Positions 18,187-26,072 of a stretch of DNA of 64,000 nucleotides are shown piece after piece. Position 1 is the first letter of the stretch; each line of letters starts with the position of its first letter. This stretch comes from Neobacillus cucumis. Lineage in GTDB: Bacteria; Bacillota; Bacilli; Bacillales; Cytobacillaceae. The notes under the pieces were generated by a model. The model did no database searches. It had not been told where the DNA came from and worked only from the letters and a program-made list of their open reading frames with translations. Location of the stretch: assembly GCF_016908975.1 (NCBI RefSeq), contig NZ_JAFBEX010000001.1, positions 124,001 to 188,000 on the forward strand. The letters run 5' to 3'. The position numbers and the translations under genes were made by a program.

Positions 18187-18840
18187 TTAAATCCTGTAAC
18201 CTAAGAGCCCTTTTTTGACGGCATACTCTACTAGCTCAGGACGTGTTTTGAATTGCAGCTTTTCCATTACTTTTCCTTTATGGGTTTCGACTGTTTTAAC
18301 ACTTATCACTAACTGCTCTGCGATTTCTTTATTTGAATACCCTTTTGCAACAAGAGTAAGTACTTCTTGTTCCCGATCTGATAACAGATGATACATATCA
18401 TTACTATCATGTTTAGCCCCTGCCAAGTATTCTTCCATTAACCGTTTTTGTGCAGCAGGATGAAGATAGGCATTCCCCTTTGCCACAGAATCAATCGCAG
18501 ACATTAACTCAGAATGCGGTGCACTTTTTAGAATACATCCAGAAGCTCCGCCTTCAATGGCACGGAATAGATATTCCTCATCATCATGCATGGTTAAGAT
18601 TAATATATTTATCTCTGGCAGAAGTTTTTTTAGCTCTTTCGTTGCGGAGAGACCGTCTTTTCCATGTGGCATACTTAAATCCATGACCACCACATTTGGT
18701 TTCAATTTTAGTGCTTTTTTTATCCCTTCGTTTCCTTCGGATGCCTCCCCAATGACTTCCATTTCAGGATTAGTGTTCAACAACATCTTTAAACCGCTTC
18801 TAACAACAGCATGATCATCAACTAATAGAATTTTTATCAA
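18187..18840 (-). CDS. LuxR/NarL-family response regulator
   Basis: 217 residues. Receiver with acidic pair D8-D9, phosphoacceptor D54 (VVVMDLSMP) and K about 105. C-terminal LuxR helix-turn-helix LSDREQEVLTLVAKGYSNKEIAEQLVISVKTVETHKGKVMEKL. NreC-like. It is the only response regulator in the block and so probably serves both kinases. GC-rich AGGGG/CCCCT palindromes in front of the structural genes (24782-24817) are plausible targets. Confidence 0.9.
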   Translation of the reverse strand: MIKILLVDDHAVVRSGLKMLLNTNPEMEVIGEASEGNEGIKKALKLKPNVVVMDLSMPHGKDGLSATKELKKLLPEINILILTMHDDEEYLFRAIEGGASGCILKSAPHSELMSAIDSVAKGNAYLHPAAQKRLMEEYLAGAKHDSNDMYHLLSDREQEVLTLVAKGYSNKEIAEQLVISVKTVETHKGKVMEKLQFKTRPELVEYAVKKGLLGYRI

Positions 18841-18860
18841 TGATAAAATCTCCTTTGCTT

Positions 18861-19514
18861 CTATAAGGGCAGGAATAGTTCAATGGATGTCCCTTCACCT
18901 ATTTTAGAAGAAATGGTACACTTACCGCCAGTGAGGAGCATTCTCTCTTTCATTACAGCAAGTCCTGATGAATGATGGGAATCTTCATGTTCTTCCAGTT
19001 TAAATCCTCTACCAAAGTCTTGAATACTAATCTTTAATTCTGTATCGCTATAAAGAAAAGTCATTTTGACTTTCGATGTATCGGCATACTTAGCAATATT
19101 CTCCAGGGCTTCTTGACAAACACGAAAAACGGCAATATTCGAGCGCTCTGGCAGAGACACCTCTTTTCCAACTATTTCTAAGTCCACCAAAATCCCAAAT
19201 GTTGATGTATATAACTTCAGATAGCTTTTCATAGCCGGATATAAACCAAAGGTGGTCAGGGTAGGAGGATGCAATTCTACAGATAATAGTCTGATTTCCT
19301 GAATCGTTTTTTCAATGAGCTGCGACATTTCACGCACATAACTTTTCATACCTTCTTCGGATATAGCAGATCCGACAACCTGCAATCCTGTTAAAATACT
19401 ATATAAATTTTGACCGACACCTTCATGCAGCTCTAAGGCAATTCGTTTGATTTCTTCCTCCTGTGAATCAATAATATAAGAATTTAGCCTCTGTCTTGTC
19501 TGCAATACATCCAT
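18861..19514 (-). CDS. Sensorless NarL-type histidine kinase
   Basis: 217 residues, essentially only HisKA_3 (EEEIKRIALELHEGVGQNLYS, His about 29) and ATPase domain (EALENIAKYADTSK, DFGRGFKLEE). There is no sensor, PAS or membrane region, so input must come from a partner such as the GAF protein. Start behind AAGGGGGGACCATA. It lies 75 bases after the structural genes, beyond an intrinsic terminator, so the regulatory genes may be made at a lower level by read-through or have their own promoter. Confidence 0.85.
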   Translation of the reverse strand: MDVLQTRQRLNSYIIDSQEEEIKRIALELHEGVGQNLYSILTGLQVVGSAISEEGMKSYVREMSQLIEKTIQEIRLLSVELHPPTLTTFGLYPAMKSYLKLYTSTFGILVDLEIVGKEVSLPERSNIAVFRVCQEALENIAKYADTSKVKMTFLYSDTELKISIQDFGRGFKLEEHEDSHHSSGLAVMKERMLLTGGKCTISSKIGEGTSIELFLPL

Positions 19515-19570
19515 TATGGTCCCCCCTTTTTACCTTATTTACTATTCTTAAGAAATCAATCCCATTTGCT

Positions 19571-19611
19571 AAAAAAAGGCAGGTTCTTGTTAAAAGACCT
19601 GAACCTTTTTT
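19571..19611 (-). terminator. Intrinsic terminator between structural and regulatory genes
   Basis: On minus, AAAAAGG-tt-CAGGT pairs with ACCTG-CCTTTTT and ends in a T-run. It overlaps the stop of the 93-aa gene. Confidence 0.65.
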
Positions 19612-19871
19612 AATTGATAGGTTAAACCACTGTCAACATCAAATGCAGACCACTCTTCGTCAGACTCATTGATTTTACTTGTAAGCGGTACGGCAAGAAA
19701 ATAAAAATCATCAAAATAAAAACGGATATGCGTATGATCAGGACAATACTTTACTTTTTTAATTGTTTTTTTTACTCTTGCAGCCTGATCTCCAGCTTGT
19801 TCGTCCTGGATGAAAATTTCAACGGGAACCCCTGTAAACTTTTTCACATCTTCTAGATTAATGAGTTCCAC
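19590..19871 (-). CDS. Unknown 93-aa protein of the molybdoenzyme operon
   Basis: Soluble, slightly acidic, no membrane helix. Two halves are visible: EDVKKFTGVPVEIFIQDEQ and KVKYCPDHTHIRFYFDDFYFLAVPLTSKIN. It contains CPDH, a possible single metal-ligand group. It overlaps the 103-aa gene by 14 bases, so translation is coupled. Not recognised. Its conserved place in the operon suggests an assembly or chaperone role, which is inference. Confidence 0.7.
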   Translation of the reverse strand: MELINLEDVKKFTGVPVEIFIQDEQAGDQAARVKKTIKKVKYCPDHTHIRFYFDDFYFLAVPLTSKINESDEEWSAFDVDSGLTYQLKKVQVF

Positions 19872-20169
19872 AACTATTACATCCTTTCAAAACAGGATAA
19901 ATGAACATTTTGTAGCCCTGCAGATATTCCCAAAAGGCCTCTGTAGCATGTTCTTCGATAAATTCGATCGTTTCTTCTTCTGACTGCCATTTGCTCATCC
20001 CTTTAATCTCGGCCACAACGATTTCAATGCCTTCACTGGTCTTTTCTTCCAAAAACCAATTTAATCGCTTTTTCGCAAAGGTTTGTTTCAACAGTTCATC
20101 AATTTCCCTTGCAAAACCGCCTAGTGTAGGTCTTACAAAACAAAAATCAATATAAGTTTCACTAGTCAT
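19858..20169 (-). CDS. Unknown 103-aa protein with C-terminal CNSCGTH
   Basis: Soluble, helical and acidic in the middle (SEEETIEFIEEHATEAFWEYLQG), ending in KGCNSCGTH, a CxxC group that could bind a metal or an Fe-S cluster. It overlaps its neighbours by 8 and 14 bases. Not recognised. Possible maturation factor for the molybdoenzyme. Confidence 0.7.
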   Translation of the reverse strand: MTSETYIDFCFVRPTLGGFAREIDELLKQTFAKKRLNWFLEEKTSEGIEIVVAEIKGMSKWQSEEETIEFIEEHATEAFWEYLQGYKMFIYPVLKGCNSCGTH

Positions 20170-20353
20170 GGATATTCACACCTTTTTTATAAATAAGAAA
20201 GGCAATCGGAAACAAAATAACGTTGATGACGGCAGCAATGATGGTATTCGTATAATGTTGATAGAAGTATTGATGAACCATCCATTGTGTAAAAATAATG
20301 TTTAACATCAGTACAGCTAAAAGGAGTCCAACTGGTACGTAACTACGCTTCAT
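20162..20353 (-). CDS. Small two-helix membrane protein, 63 aa
   Basis: Two hydrophobic helices (about 7-25 and 36-56) joined by HQYFYQHYTN. It overlaps the Rieske stop by 11 bases and the next start by 8. Not recognised; perhaps a small stabilising subunit of the membrane complex. Confidence 0.7.
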   Translation of the reverse strand: MKRSYVPVGLLLAVLMLNIIFTQWMVHQYFYQHYTNTIIAAVINVILFPIAFLIYKKGVNIHD

Positions 20354-20867
20354 AACGTTTCACCCCCACGGCATAAACCCCACCGTTTTCTACTTTGACA
20401 TAGATTTCAGGCAGTGGCCGTCTTGGCGGTCCGGCAATCGGTTCACCGGTTTTGACATCAAATTTTCCGTGGTGGCATGGACAAAGCATTTCACCTTCGT
20501 CCTTTTTCCAAAACACCGGGCAACGGAGATGGGTACAGGCATTTTGATAAGCCACATATTTATTTTCAGACAACCTGATTAAAATGGCGCTATCGTGTTC
20601 TCCTGGAAAGGCAAAGTCAACCGCATCTCCAACGGGAATTTTACTAACATCTGTAATCTTATGCTTAGGATATTTTTTATCACTAAGACCGGTAAGTTCC
20701 TTTGCCGCTAAGGCTCCCCATGGGAGAGAGGAAACCGCGAACACTCCGGCTGCCCCCACCAATGTTTTCATGAAACCACGGCGGTCTAGCTTTCGCTCAT
20801 TATTGCGATTAATATTATGTGTATAGTTATCTTCATTGAACGGGATCTTATTATTTTTATCTGACAC
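20343..20867 (-). CDS. Tat-exported Rieske [2Fe-2S] protein
   Basis: 174 residues. Twin-arginine signal DRRGFMKTLVGAAGVF (about 28-43), then a Rieske domain with cluster ligands in ACTHLRCPVFW (about 110) and CPCHHGKFD (about 132). It resembles QcrA-type subunits but has no cytochrome bc partner here. Its Tat signal puts the iron-sulfur domain outside the cytoplasmic membrane. Encoded between the ferredoxin and the small membrane protein. Confidence 0.9.
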   Translation of the reverse strand: MSDKNNKIPFNEDNYTHNINRNNERKLDRRGFMKTLVGAAGVFAVSSLPWGALAAKELTGLSDKKYPKHKITDVSKIPVGDAVDFAFPGEHDSAILIRLSENKYVAYQNACTHLRCPVFWKKDEGEMLCPCHHGKFDVKTGEPIAGPPRRPLPEIYVKVENGGVYAVGVKRYEA

Positions 20868-20878
20868 GCGAATCCCTC

Positions 20879-21439
20879 CTAAAACAGTTTAGTGACGCCC
20901 TGCAAGATACCAGGAAGATTCACTTTTACATTCGTTTCGCCTTCTAAGTAAGGCATACTTGTTACCCACTTGCCATTATCGAGGTTAAATTGCTTCTGCT
21001 TTGCTTCAATTTCCTCGTCAGTCAACCATTGTAATGTATTAGATGGACAAACACTCGCACACATTGGTGGAATTCCATCTTTTGAACGGTCAATACATAA
21101 ATCACATTTATACATTAAATTCTGCTCTGTATCAAACTTAGGTATTCCATAAGGGCAGGCAATTGTACAGTTTTGGCATCCAATGCATTTTTCAACAAGA
21201 GCTGATAAAACGGCCCCCGTTTCATGAATTTGGATTGCCTGTGCCGGACAGCTTCTCGCACATGCCGGATTGACACAGTGAAGACACATAAGCGGCATTG
21301 TTTGACGATTAACAAGCGGGTTAACGTCATAAACATAGTTGCGGTTACGCTCTTCGTGCCCACCGCATTGTGTGCAGGCAGCTAAACAAGAACGGCAGCC
21401 GATACAATTTTCAAGTTCTAAATATAATCTCTTTTTCAT
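20879..21439 (-). CDS. Four-cluster [4Fe-4S] ferredoxin subunit (DmsB/NrfC-like)
   Basis: 186 residues from the ATG at 21439, which overlaps the molybdoenzyme stop as TAATG and follows GAGAGGCGG; a frame 15 codons longer is unlikely. Cys motifs CIGCRSCLAACTQC, CLHCVNPACARSCP, CIGCQNCTIACP and CDLC...CASVCP give sixteen ligands. Such subunits relay electrons between a molybdoenzyme and a membrane quinone-reactive subunit. No signal peptide, so cytoplasmic. Confidence 0.92.
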   Translation of the reverse strand: MKKRLYLELENCIGCRSCLAACTQCGGHEERNRNYVYDVNPLVNRQTMPLMCLHCVNPACARSCPAQAIQIHETGAVLSALVEKCIGCQNCTIACPYGIPKFDTEQNLMYKCDLCIDRSKDGIPPMCASVCPSNTLQWLTDEEIEAKQKQFNLDNGKWVTSMPYLEGETNVKVNLPGILQGVTKLF

Positions 21440-23628
21440 TACTGAACCGCCTCTCTTGCAAGCTTTTCTATCTGCGCTGCACATGCTTTGAATTCCGGCA
21501 TTCTTGACATCGGATCAAGTGCGGCAATCGTTAGTAGATTAATAGATTTATCGTGGCCAAAATGGTAAGGCACAAATACAGTGTCCTTCCGAATGGCTTC
21601 TGTAATTTTCACTTTATATTCTGCTTCACCTCTACGAGTAAAAAGGCGGACATATTCTTCATGTTCAATATTGTATTTCGCTGCTGTTTCTGGGTGCACT
21701 TCTACATATGGCTCAGGGCACATGTCTCGCAAGAATTGAATACGGCGAGTTTGATTTCCTGATAAGTAATGGAAGACAACGCGTCCAGTCGTTAAGCGTA
21801 ATGGATATTTTGTATCCGGCTCTTCAGCAGGGGGACGGTATGGTAGTGCGCAAATTTTGGCTTTCCCGTCCGGATGATAGAACTTTTTATCTAAGAACAT
21901 ATGTGGTGTTCCTGGATCGTTTTCATCACGGCAAGGCCAGAATACTCCGTCTTGCTTGTCGATTTTATCCCATGTTGCACCATAGTAGTCCGCATATCCG
22001 CCTTTGGAGGCAAGACGAAACTCATCTGCGACATCTCTAGCTGTTTTTAAGTGGGAGAAGTATTTGCCTCTTCCTAAACGTTCAGAAAGCTCCACTTGAA
22101 TTTGCCAGTCTGACTTCGATTCACCAAGCGGTTCTTGCGCTTTATTGATTTTAATTATACGTCCTTCTAAGTTTGTCACTGTTCCTTCATCTTCCGACCA
22201 TGTAACCGTTGGAAGAACCACATCTGCAAATTCAGCTGATTCAGAAAGATAAAAATCAACACAAACCATAAAATCTAAGCTTTTTAACGCTTTACGGACA
22301 AGATTTAAGTTTGGTGCAGATACAGCTGGGTTTGAGCAAAGTAAGTATAGGCCACGAATGGTTTTTTGCTCCATTAATTCAATCATTTCATAAGCAGAAA
22401 CCCCTGGCTGTGGCATTTCTTCAGGAGTAATTCCCCATACCTTGCAGACTTCTTCTACATGTTTAGGGTTGGTAAGTTTACGGTAGCCAGGCAGTAAGTC
22501 TGATTTCTGACCATGTTCGCGGCCCCCTTGGCCATTACCTTGACCAGTGAAAGTAGCAACACCTGATTTTGGCCGTCCAATCTTCCCTGTTACAAGCGCC
22601 ATATTTGTGTATGCAGATACGTTATCTACACCTTTGTGCTGTTGCTCAATCCCGCGGGCGAACATGACAATCGCATTGGGAGCTTTACCGTAAATTTCGG
22701 CAGCGCGGATAATTTTTTCAACAGCAATTCCTGTAATTTTGCTTGTGTATTCTGGTGTAAATTCCTTCACTAATTCTTTTGTTTCTTCAAATCCATTTGT
22801 GTGATTATTAACAAATTCTTTATCAGCATATCCGTTTTGAATCAAGAGGTTAAGGATACCATTCGCAAGGGCAAGATCTGTACCTGGTCGTAAATCTAAG
22901 TGAACATCAGCTCTTCTTGCGATTGGTGTTTCACGCGGGTCAGCTACAATTAAGTAACCCCCTCTTTCTTGGACATTCCATATGCGGAACATGGATGTTG
23001 GATGACATTCTGCTGTGTTACTTCCTGCAATAAATAAGCAATCTGTTTCATGTATATCTGTCCATGGTAATGTTGATCCCCGATCGACTCCAAAAGAACG
23101 AAGAAAGCCGCCGGCTGCGCTAGACATACAGAAGCGACCATTATAGTCGATATAGCGTGTTTGCAAGGCAACTCGTGCAAATTTACCTGTTAAATAGCAT
23201 TTCTCATTTGTCATCGAAACACCACTGTATACAGATAATGTATCTTTCCCATATTTCGCTTGTAATTCTATAAATTTCTTTGCGATTAGATCATATGCTT
23301 CATCCCATGTTGCTTCGCGGAAACCCTCTTTCGTTCCCTTAAAGGAGGCATTGTCACGGATTAACGGTTTTAAAATACGATCGGTGTGGTTGGTTTGCTG
23401 GTAAGCAGTAACCCCTTTAGGACACATTTTCCCTACATTTACCGGCCAATCATAGCGGGGTTCAACCCCAATGATTTTGTTTGTTCTTGTATCAACACGC
23501 AAGTTCATGCCGCACTGCATACCGCAATAGCTGCAATGGGTTTTAACAAGCGTTTCATTTGGGTGGCGTACATTTTCGATTTCTTTAAAAAATTTGTCTC
23601 TTGGGCCTTTTTCATTAACCTTTTGCAT
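21439..23628 (-). CDS. Molybdopterin oxidoreductase of the NasC/NarB nitrate reductase type
   Basis: 729 residues. N-terminal [4Fe-4S] site CSYCGMQC...KMCPKG (about 32-70), then the bis-MGD domains. It shares with B. subtilis NasC strings such as YIDYNGR-CMS (the Cys expected to bind Mo), GQGNGQG-REHGQK and CSNPAVS-PN. That makes a nitrate-reductase-type oxidoreductase likely. Unlike NasC it is encoded with ferredoxin, Rieske and membrane subunits and no flavoprotein NasB or nitrite reductase. No Tat signal, so cytoplasmic. Formate dehydrogenase is the alternative, but the NasC likeness is stronger. Start behind AAGGAGGCAAATCAGA. Confidence 0.9.
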   Translation of the reverse strand: MQKVNEKGPRDKFFKEIENVRHPNETLVKTHCSYCGMQCGMNLRVDTRTNKIIGVEPRYDWPVNVGKMCPKGVTAYQQTNHTDRILKPLIRDNASFKGTKEGFREATWDEAYDLIAKKFIELQAKYGKDTLSVYSGVSMTNEKCYLTGKFARVALQTRYIDYNGRFCMSSAAGGFLRSFGVDRGSTLPWTDIHETDCLFIAGSNTAECHPTSMFRIWNVQERGGYLIVADPRETPIARRADVHLDLRPGTDLALANGILNLLIQNGYADKEFVNNHTNGFEETKELVKEFTPEYTSKITGIAVEKIIRAAEIYGKAPNAIVMFARGIEQQHKGVDNVSAYTNMALVTGKIGRPKSGVATFTGQGNGQGGREHGQKSDLLPGYRKLTNPKHVEEVCKVWGITPEEMPQPGVSAYEMIELMEQKTIRGLYLLCSNPAVSAPNLNLVRKALKSLDFMVCVDFYLSESAEFADVVLPTVTWSEDEGTVTNLEGRIIKINKAQEPLGESKSDWQIQVELSERLGRGKYFSHLKTARDVADEFRLASKGGYADYYGATWDKIDKQDGVFWPCRDENDPGTPHMFLDKKFYHPDGKAKICALPYRPPAEEPDTKYPLRLTTGRVVFHYLSGNQTRRIQFLRDMCPEPYVEVHPETAAKYNIEHEEYVRLFTRRGEAEYKVKITEAIRKDTVFVPYHFGHDKSINLLTIAALDPMSRMPEFKACAAQIEKLAREAVQ

Positions 23629-24700
23629 TCTGATTTGCCTCCTTGACCTTTACTTGGTGCGTTGGGAACCCTGAAAATCTTGCAATACGATATTTTCGGC
23701 GGCATGACAGACATAATTCTGCAAGATTAAAGCCATCTTTCATGTTAAATTCCATGTGATTGACACCTAGTACATTGATGACATCGTTTGATTGTTCAAC
23801 GGATACAAAATGATCTCCGCACACCTTACATTTTTTCATTTCTTGTTCACCGTAATGTTCGCGATAATTTCTTGCGAAGACGCTCATTGGACGGAATGGT
23901 ATATGGGCTAACTTCCCGAATGGAAGGTAAATTAACGTTATTATTACTGAAAATTGGTGAATCAGCGACATTTGCGGCTGCATCCATCCATGTAAAAATA
24001 TGTTTTGGACCGTTAATAAAAGGCCTGTAACAGAGATAAACAATAATAGATAAAGTGGTAAGAAATCATACATAAACTTTTGTTCTGCTCTCGCCTGCAT
24101 ATTTTTCAAGCGGCGGTGCAGTGCCATACATACTCCTGTGGTAACCATAATGGCGGCAATATTTAAGGCATTATAGGACATCCAAGCAATGATTCCATCT
24201 GCTTTAACATGCATGATGTTCATTCCGAACAATACGATGGTATAGTATCCATTATCCTCCATCGTGAAGTACATCCAGCTGAAAACAAGTGGAAAGGTAA
24301 CCGCACATGCTAGGAGACAACCCCAACCGATTAAGATATGCTGGGTCCAGCGATAAAGTCCCCGGTTACGAATGAAATCGTAAATCGCTAAGTGATTGAC
24401 TGCTGTTTTTGGAGTGTTTTTTCTGAATAACAGCCTTAAACCTTTTTTGATGATAATTTTGGTTGGTGGTCTTTCTCCCCAAGCAATAAAGCGATAGAAG
24501 AAACCTCCGATAAAGACGAGGGTTCCAACCATATATCCGTATAGATTTAGGTCAAAATGGGTGAACATTCTTGTTCCGATAAAGGTTAAAATCAAAAGTC
24601 CGACGATGCTTAAAAAAATGGATTTAGCAAAGTGGGAAGCAAAAGCATTATTAAAAGAGCGACCCTCTTTTTTGGTATTTGCTAAGGTAGTTGATTGCAT
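23615..24700 (-). CDS. Polytopic membrane subunit with C-terminal CxxC...CxxC
   Basis: 361 residues from the ATG at 24700, behind GAGGAGGATCAAGAAA. Six or more membrane helices; histidines in or near helices (HILIGWG, NIMHVKAD, IHQFSV) could hold haem or meet quinone, as in NarI-like subunits. The C-terminal 70 residues are cytoplasmic with CKVCGDH and CLSCRRKY, a zinc-ribbon or iron site. First gene of the block, overlapping the molybdoenzyme start by 14 bases. Probably the quinone-reactive anchor; inferred. Confidence 0.75.
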   Translation of the reverse strand: MQSTTLANTKKEGRSFNNAFASHFAKSIFLSIVGLLILTFIGTRMFTHFDLNLYGYMVGTLVFIGGFFYRFIAWGERPPTKIIIKKGLRLLFRKNTPKTAVNHLAIYDFIRNRGLYRWTQHILIGWGCLLACAVTFPLVFSWMYFTMEDNGYYTIVLFGMNIMHVKADGIIAWMSYNALNIAAIMVTTGVCMALHRRLKNMQARAEQKFMYDFLPLYLLLFISVTGLLLTVQNIFLHGWMQPQMSLIHQFSVIITLIYLPFGKLAHIPFRPMSVFARNYREHYGEQEMKKCKVCGDHFVSVEQSNDVINVLGVNHMEFNMKDGFNLAELCLSCRRKYRIARFSGFPTHQVKVKEANQNAKG

Positions 24701-24716
24701 TTTCTTGATCCTCCTC

Positions 24717-24774
24717 AAAAAAAATAACACATCCGTTTTTCTTACCCTTATTGTAAGAAAAACGGATGTGTTAT
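24717..24774 (-). promoter_or_regulatory. 22-bp perfect leader hairpin with T-run, candidate attenuator
   Basis: Arms 24724-24745 and 24753-24774 are exact reverse complements with a 7-base loop. On minus the hairpin is followed by seven T and then at once by the GAGGAGG ribosome site of the first operon gene. As RNA it is a very strong intrinsic terminator inside the 5' leader. It could also be an operator palindrome if transcription starts within it. Confidence 0.6.
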
Positions 24775-24781
24775 CTATATC

Positions 24782-24817
24782 AGGGAAAACCCCTATTATG
24801 AGGGGAAAAAACCCCTA
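24782..24817. promoter_or_regulatory. Alternating AGGGG/CCCCT boxes, candidate NreC-like sites or antiterminator
   Basis: Plus strand reads AGGG-aaaa-CCCCTA-ttatg-AGGGG-aaaaaa-CCCCTA. Each block can pair with either neighbour. The GGG-spacer-CCC palindromes resemble the GC-rich sites reported, as I recall, for staphylococcal NreC. Confidence 0.45.
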
Positions 24818-24864
24818 ATTATTGAAATTTAGACAGAGTTTTGTCACAAATAATAGCAGACCTC

Positions 24865-24894
24865 AAAAAAAAAGGCTAGGATTAAACCGAGCCA
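24865..24894 (-). terminator. Rho-independent terminator of the peptide/M50 protease unit
   Basis: GGCTAGG (24874-24880) pairs with CCGAGCC (24887-24893), followed by nine T on minus. Confidence 0.8.
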
Positions 24895-24947
24895 TTATTA
24901 TATATACTTTTTCCGCCACGAGTAGAATAGTAGTCCTAGACCAATGA

Positions 24948-26072
24948 TTATTTGAAAAGAGAAAAAAAAGCATCCCAAAATGAAATTGAACCCGCTCCAT
25001 AAGAAAATCCAGGTAGAACCTTCTTCCAAGCAAATAATAATTGTGGGATATAGAAGAAAACATAAAGTGAAACCGTCAATCCTACCCCAATTAAATAGAA
25101 AATAGAATAAATAAAAACGGTTTTCCTTTCTCCATCAAATACTTCGTCTTCTACCTCATTAAACTTTAATAGCGGAAGTTTCCTTCTTATCAAGCGCTGA
25201 GCATTTTCCATTAAATTATAACAGCCAGAAACATTTTCTAATACATAATAAAAATCGGTTTTCATGTAGATGCAAAGTTGATAAATCATTCGAATAAACG
25301 TGTCTAAAACAATTATATTCATGATACCCAGAAAAATCTCTGAGCCATCTCCTGCAATAAGTTGACTAAGTAAAGCAATCGATAAGATCACAGTGTCAAA
25401 GCAAAGACCTGCCAAGAATAATACATTCCGTTCTTTTAAGGGAAGTTTCCACACAGATGACATATCTGTTTCAAGTACAACTACAAATAGACGATGACCA
25501 GCTCCCAATTTAGTAGGGAGGTTTTTTGCTCTTATGGCTAACACATGGCCAAATTCATGAATGAATACTGTTAGAAATGTTATTACAATCCATGCTGGAA
25601 TATTCAATGCCATATAATCAAAAAGGAACAAATCCTTGTAGTGTGGAAAAAGGTAAGAATGAGTTAGTAAAAGAACTATATTTAAGATAAATAATGTTCC
25701 ATACAAGTAATACGAAAACTTATTAAAAAAGAACTTACCTATTCTTGGTGATAGCCATAAAAAACCTAACTGTTCCTTTTTCTTTTCTTCTCTAACCACA
25801 TTTATTCCGTCAATCACTTCAATTAAATGTAAATCTTGTAGTTGTAAGGCAAAATCAACTAAATTAACATCTTCTTTTGGATACTTGTCCTTAAGTTGAC
25901 ATTCAATTTCAGCTAGAATTTTTCCATGGTTAATTAAATTAATCGCATCTATACATATTTCAGGCATTTCATAAAATTCACTTGAAATTTTATTTTCTAC
26001 AATATAATGTTTTTTGTCTTTCCTTATCTCAATTGGAACTAACCTTAGTGAAGAATTAATTTTTATATTCAT
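24948..26072 (-). CDS. M50-family membrane zinc metalloprotease, peptide-associated
   Basis: 374 residues. The first 100 form a soluble PqqD-like region (EIRKDKKHYIVENKISSEFYEMP, then helical). Membrane helices follow, with the zinc site HEFGH at 172-176 inside one. It resembles the peptide zinc metalloproteases linked to small peptides (YydH/SkfC type) rather than SpoIVFB or RseP, since no PDZ or CBS domain is present. Its ATG directly abuts the TAA of a 24-codon peptide gene, so the peptide is its likely substrate. Terminator follows at 24865. Confidence 0.8.
   Translation of the reverse strand: MNIKINSSLRLVPIEIRKDKKHYIVENKISSEFYEMPEICIDAINLINHGKILAEIECQLKDKYPKEDVNLVDFALQLQDLHLIEVIDGINVVREEKKKEQLGFLWLSPRIGKFFFNKFSYYLYGTLFILNIVLLLTHSYLFPHYKDLFLFDYMALNIPAWIVITFLTVFIHEFGHVLAIRAKNLPTKLGAGHRLFVVVLETDMSSVWKLPLKERNVLFLAGLCFDTVILSIALLSQLIAGDGSEIFLGIMNIIVLDTFIRMIYQLCIYMKTDFYYVLENVSGCYNLMENAQRLIRRKLPLLKFNEVEDEVFDGERKTVFIYSIFYLIGVGLTVSLYVFFYIPQLLFAWKKVLPGFSYGAGSISFWDAFFSLFK

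Noticed and set aside
20879-21484. Longer 201-aa ferredoxin start at 21484
   Set aside because: The extra 15 codons overlap the molybdoenzyme end, while the ATG at 21439 has a TAATG coupling and a good ribosome site.
24863-25063. 66-aa minus-strand frame overlapping the end of the M50 protease gene
   Set aside because: It runs through the protease stop and the terminator hairpin with no ribosome site; chance frame.
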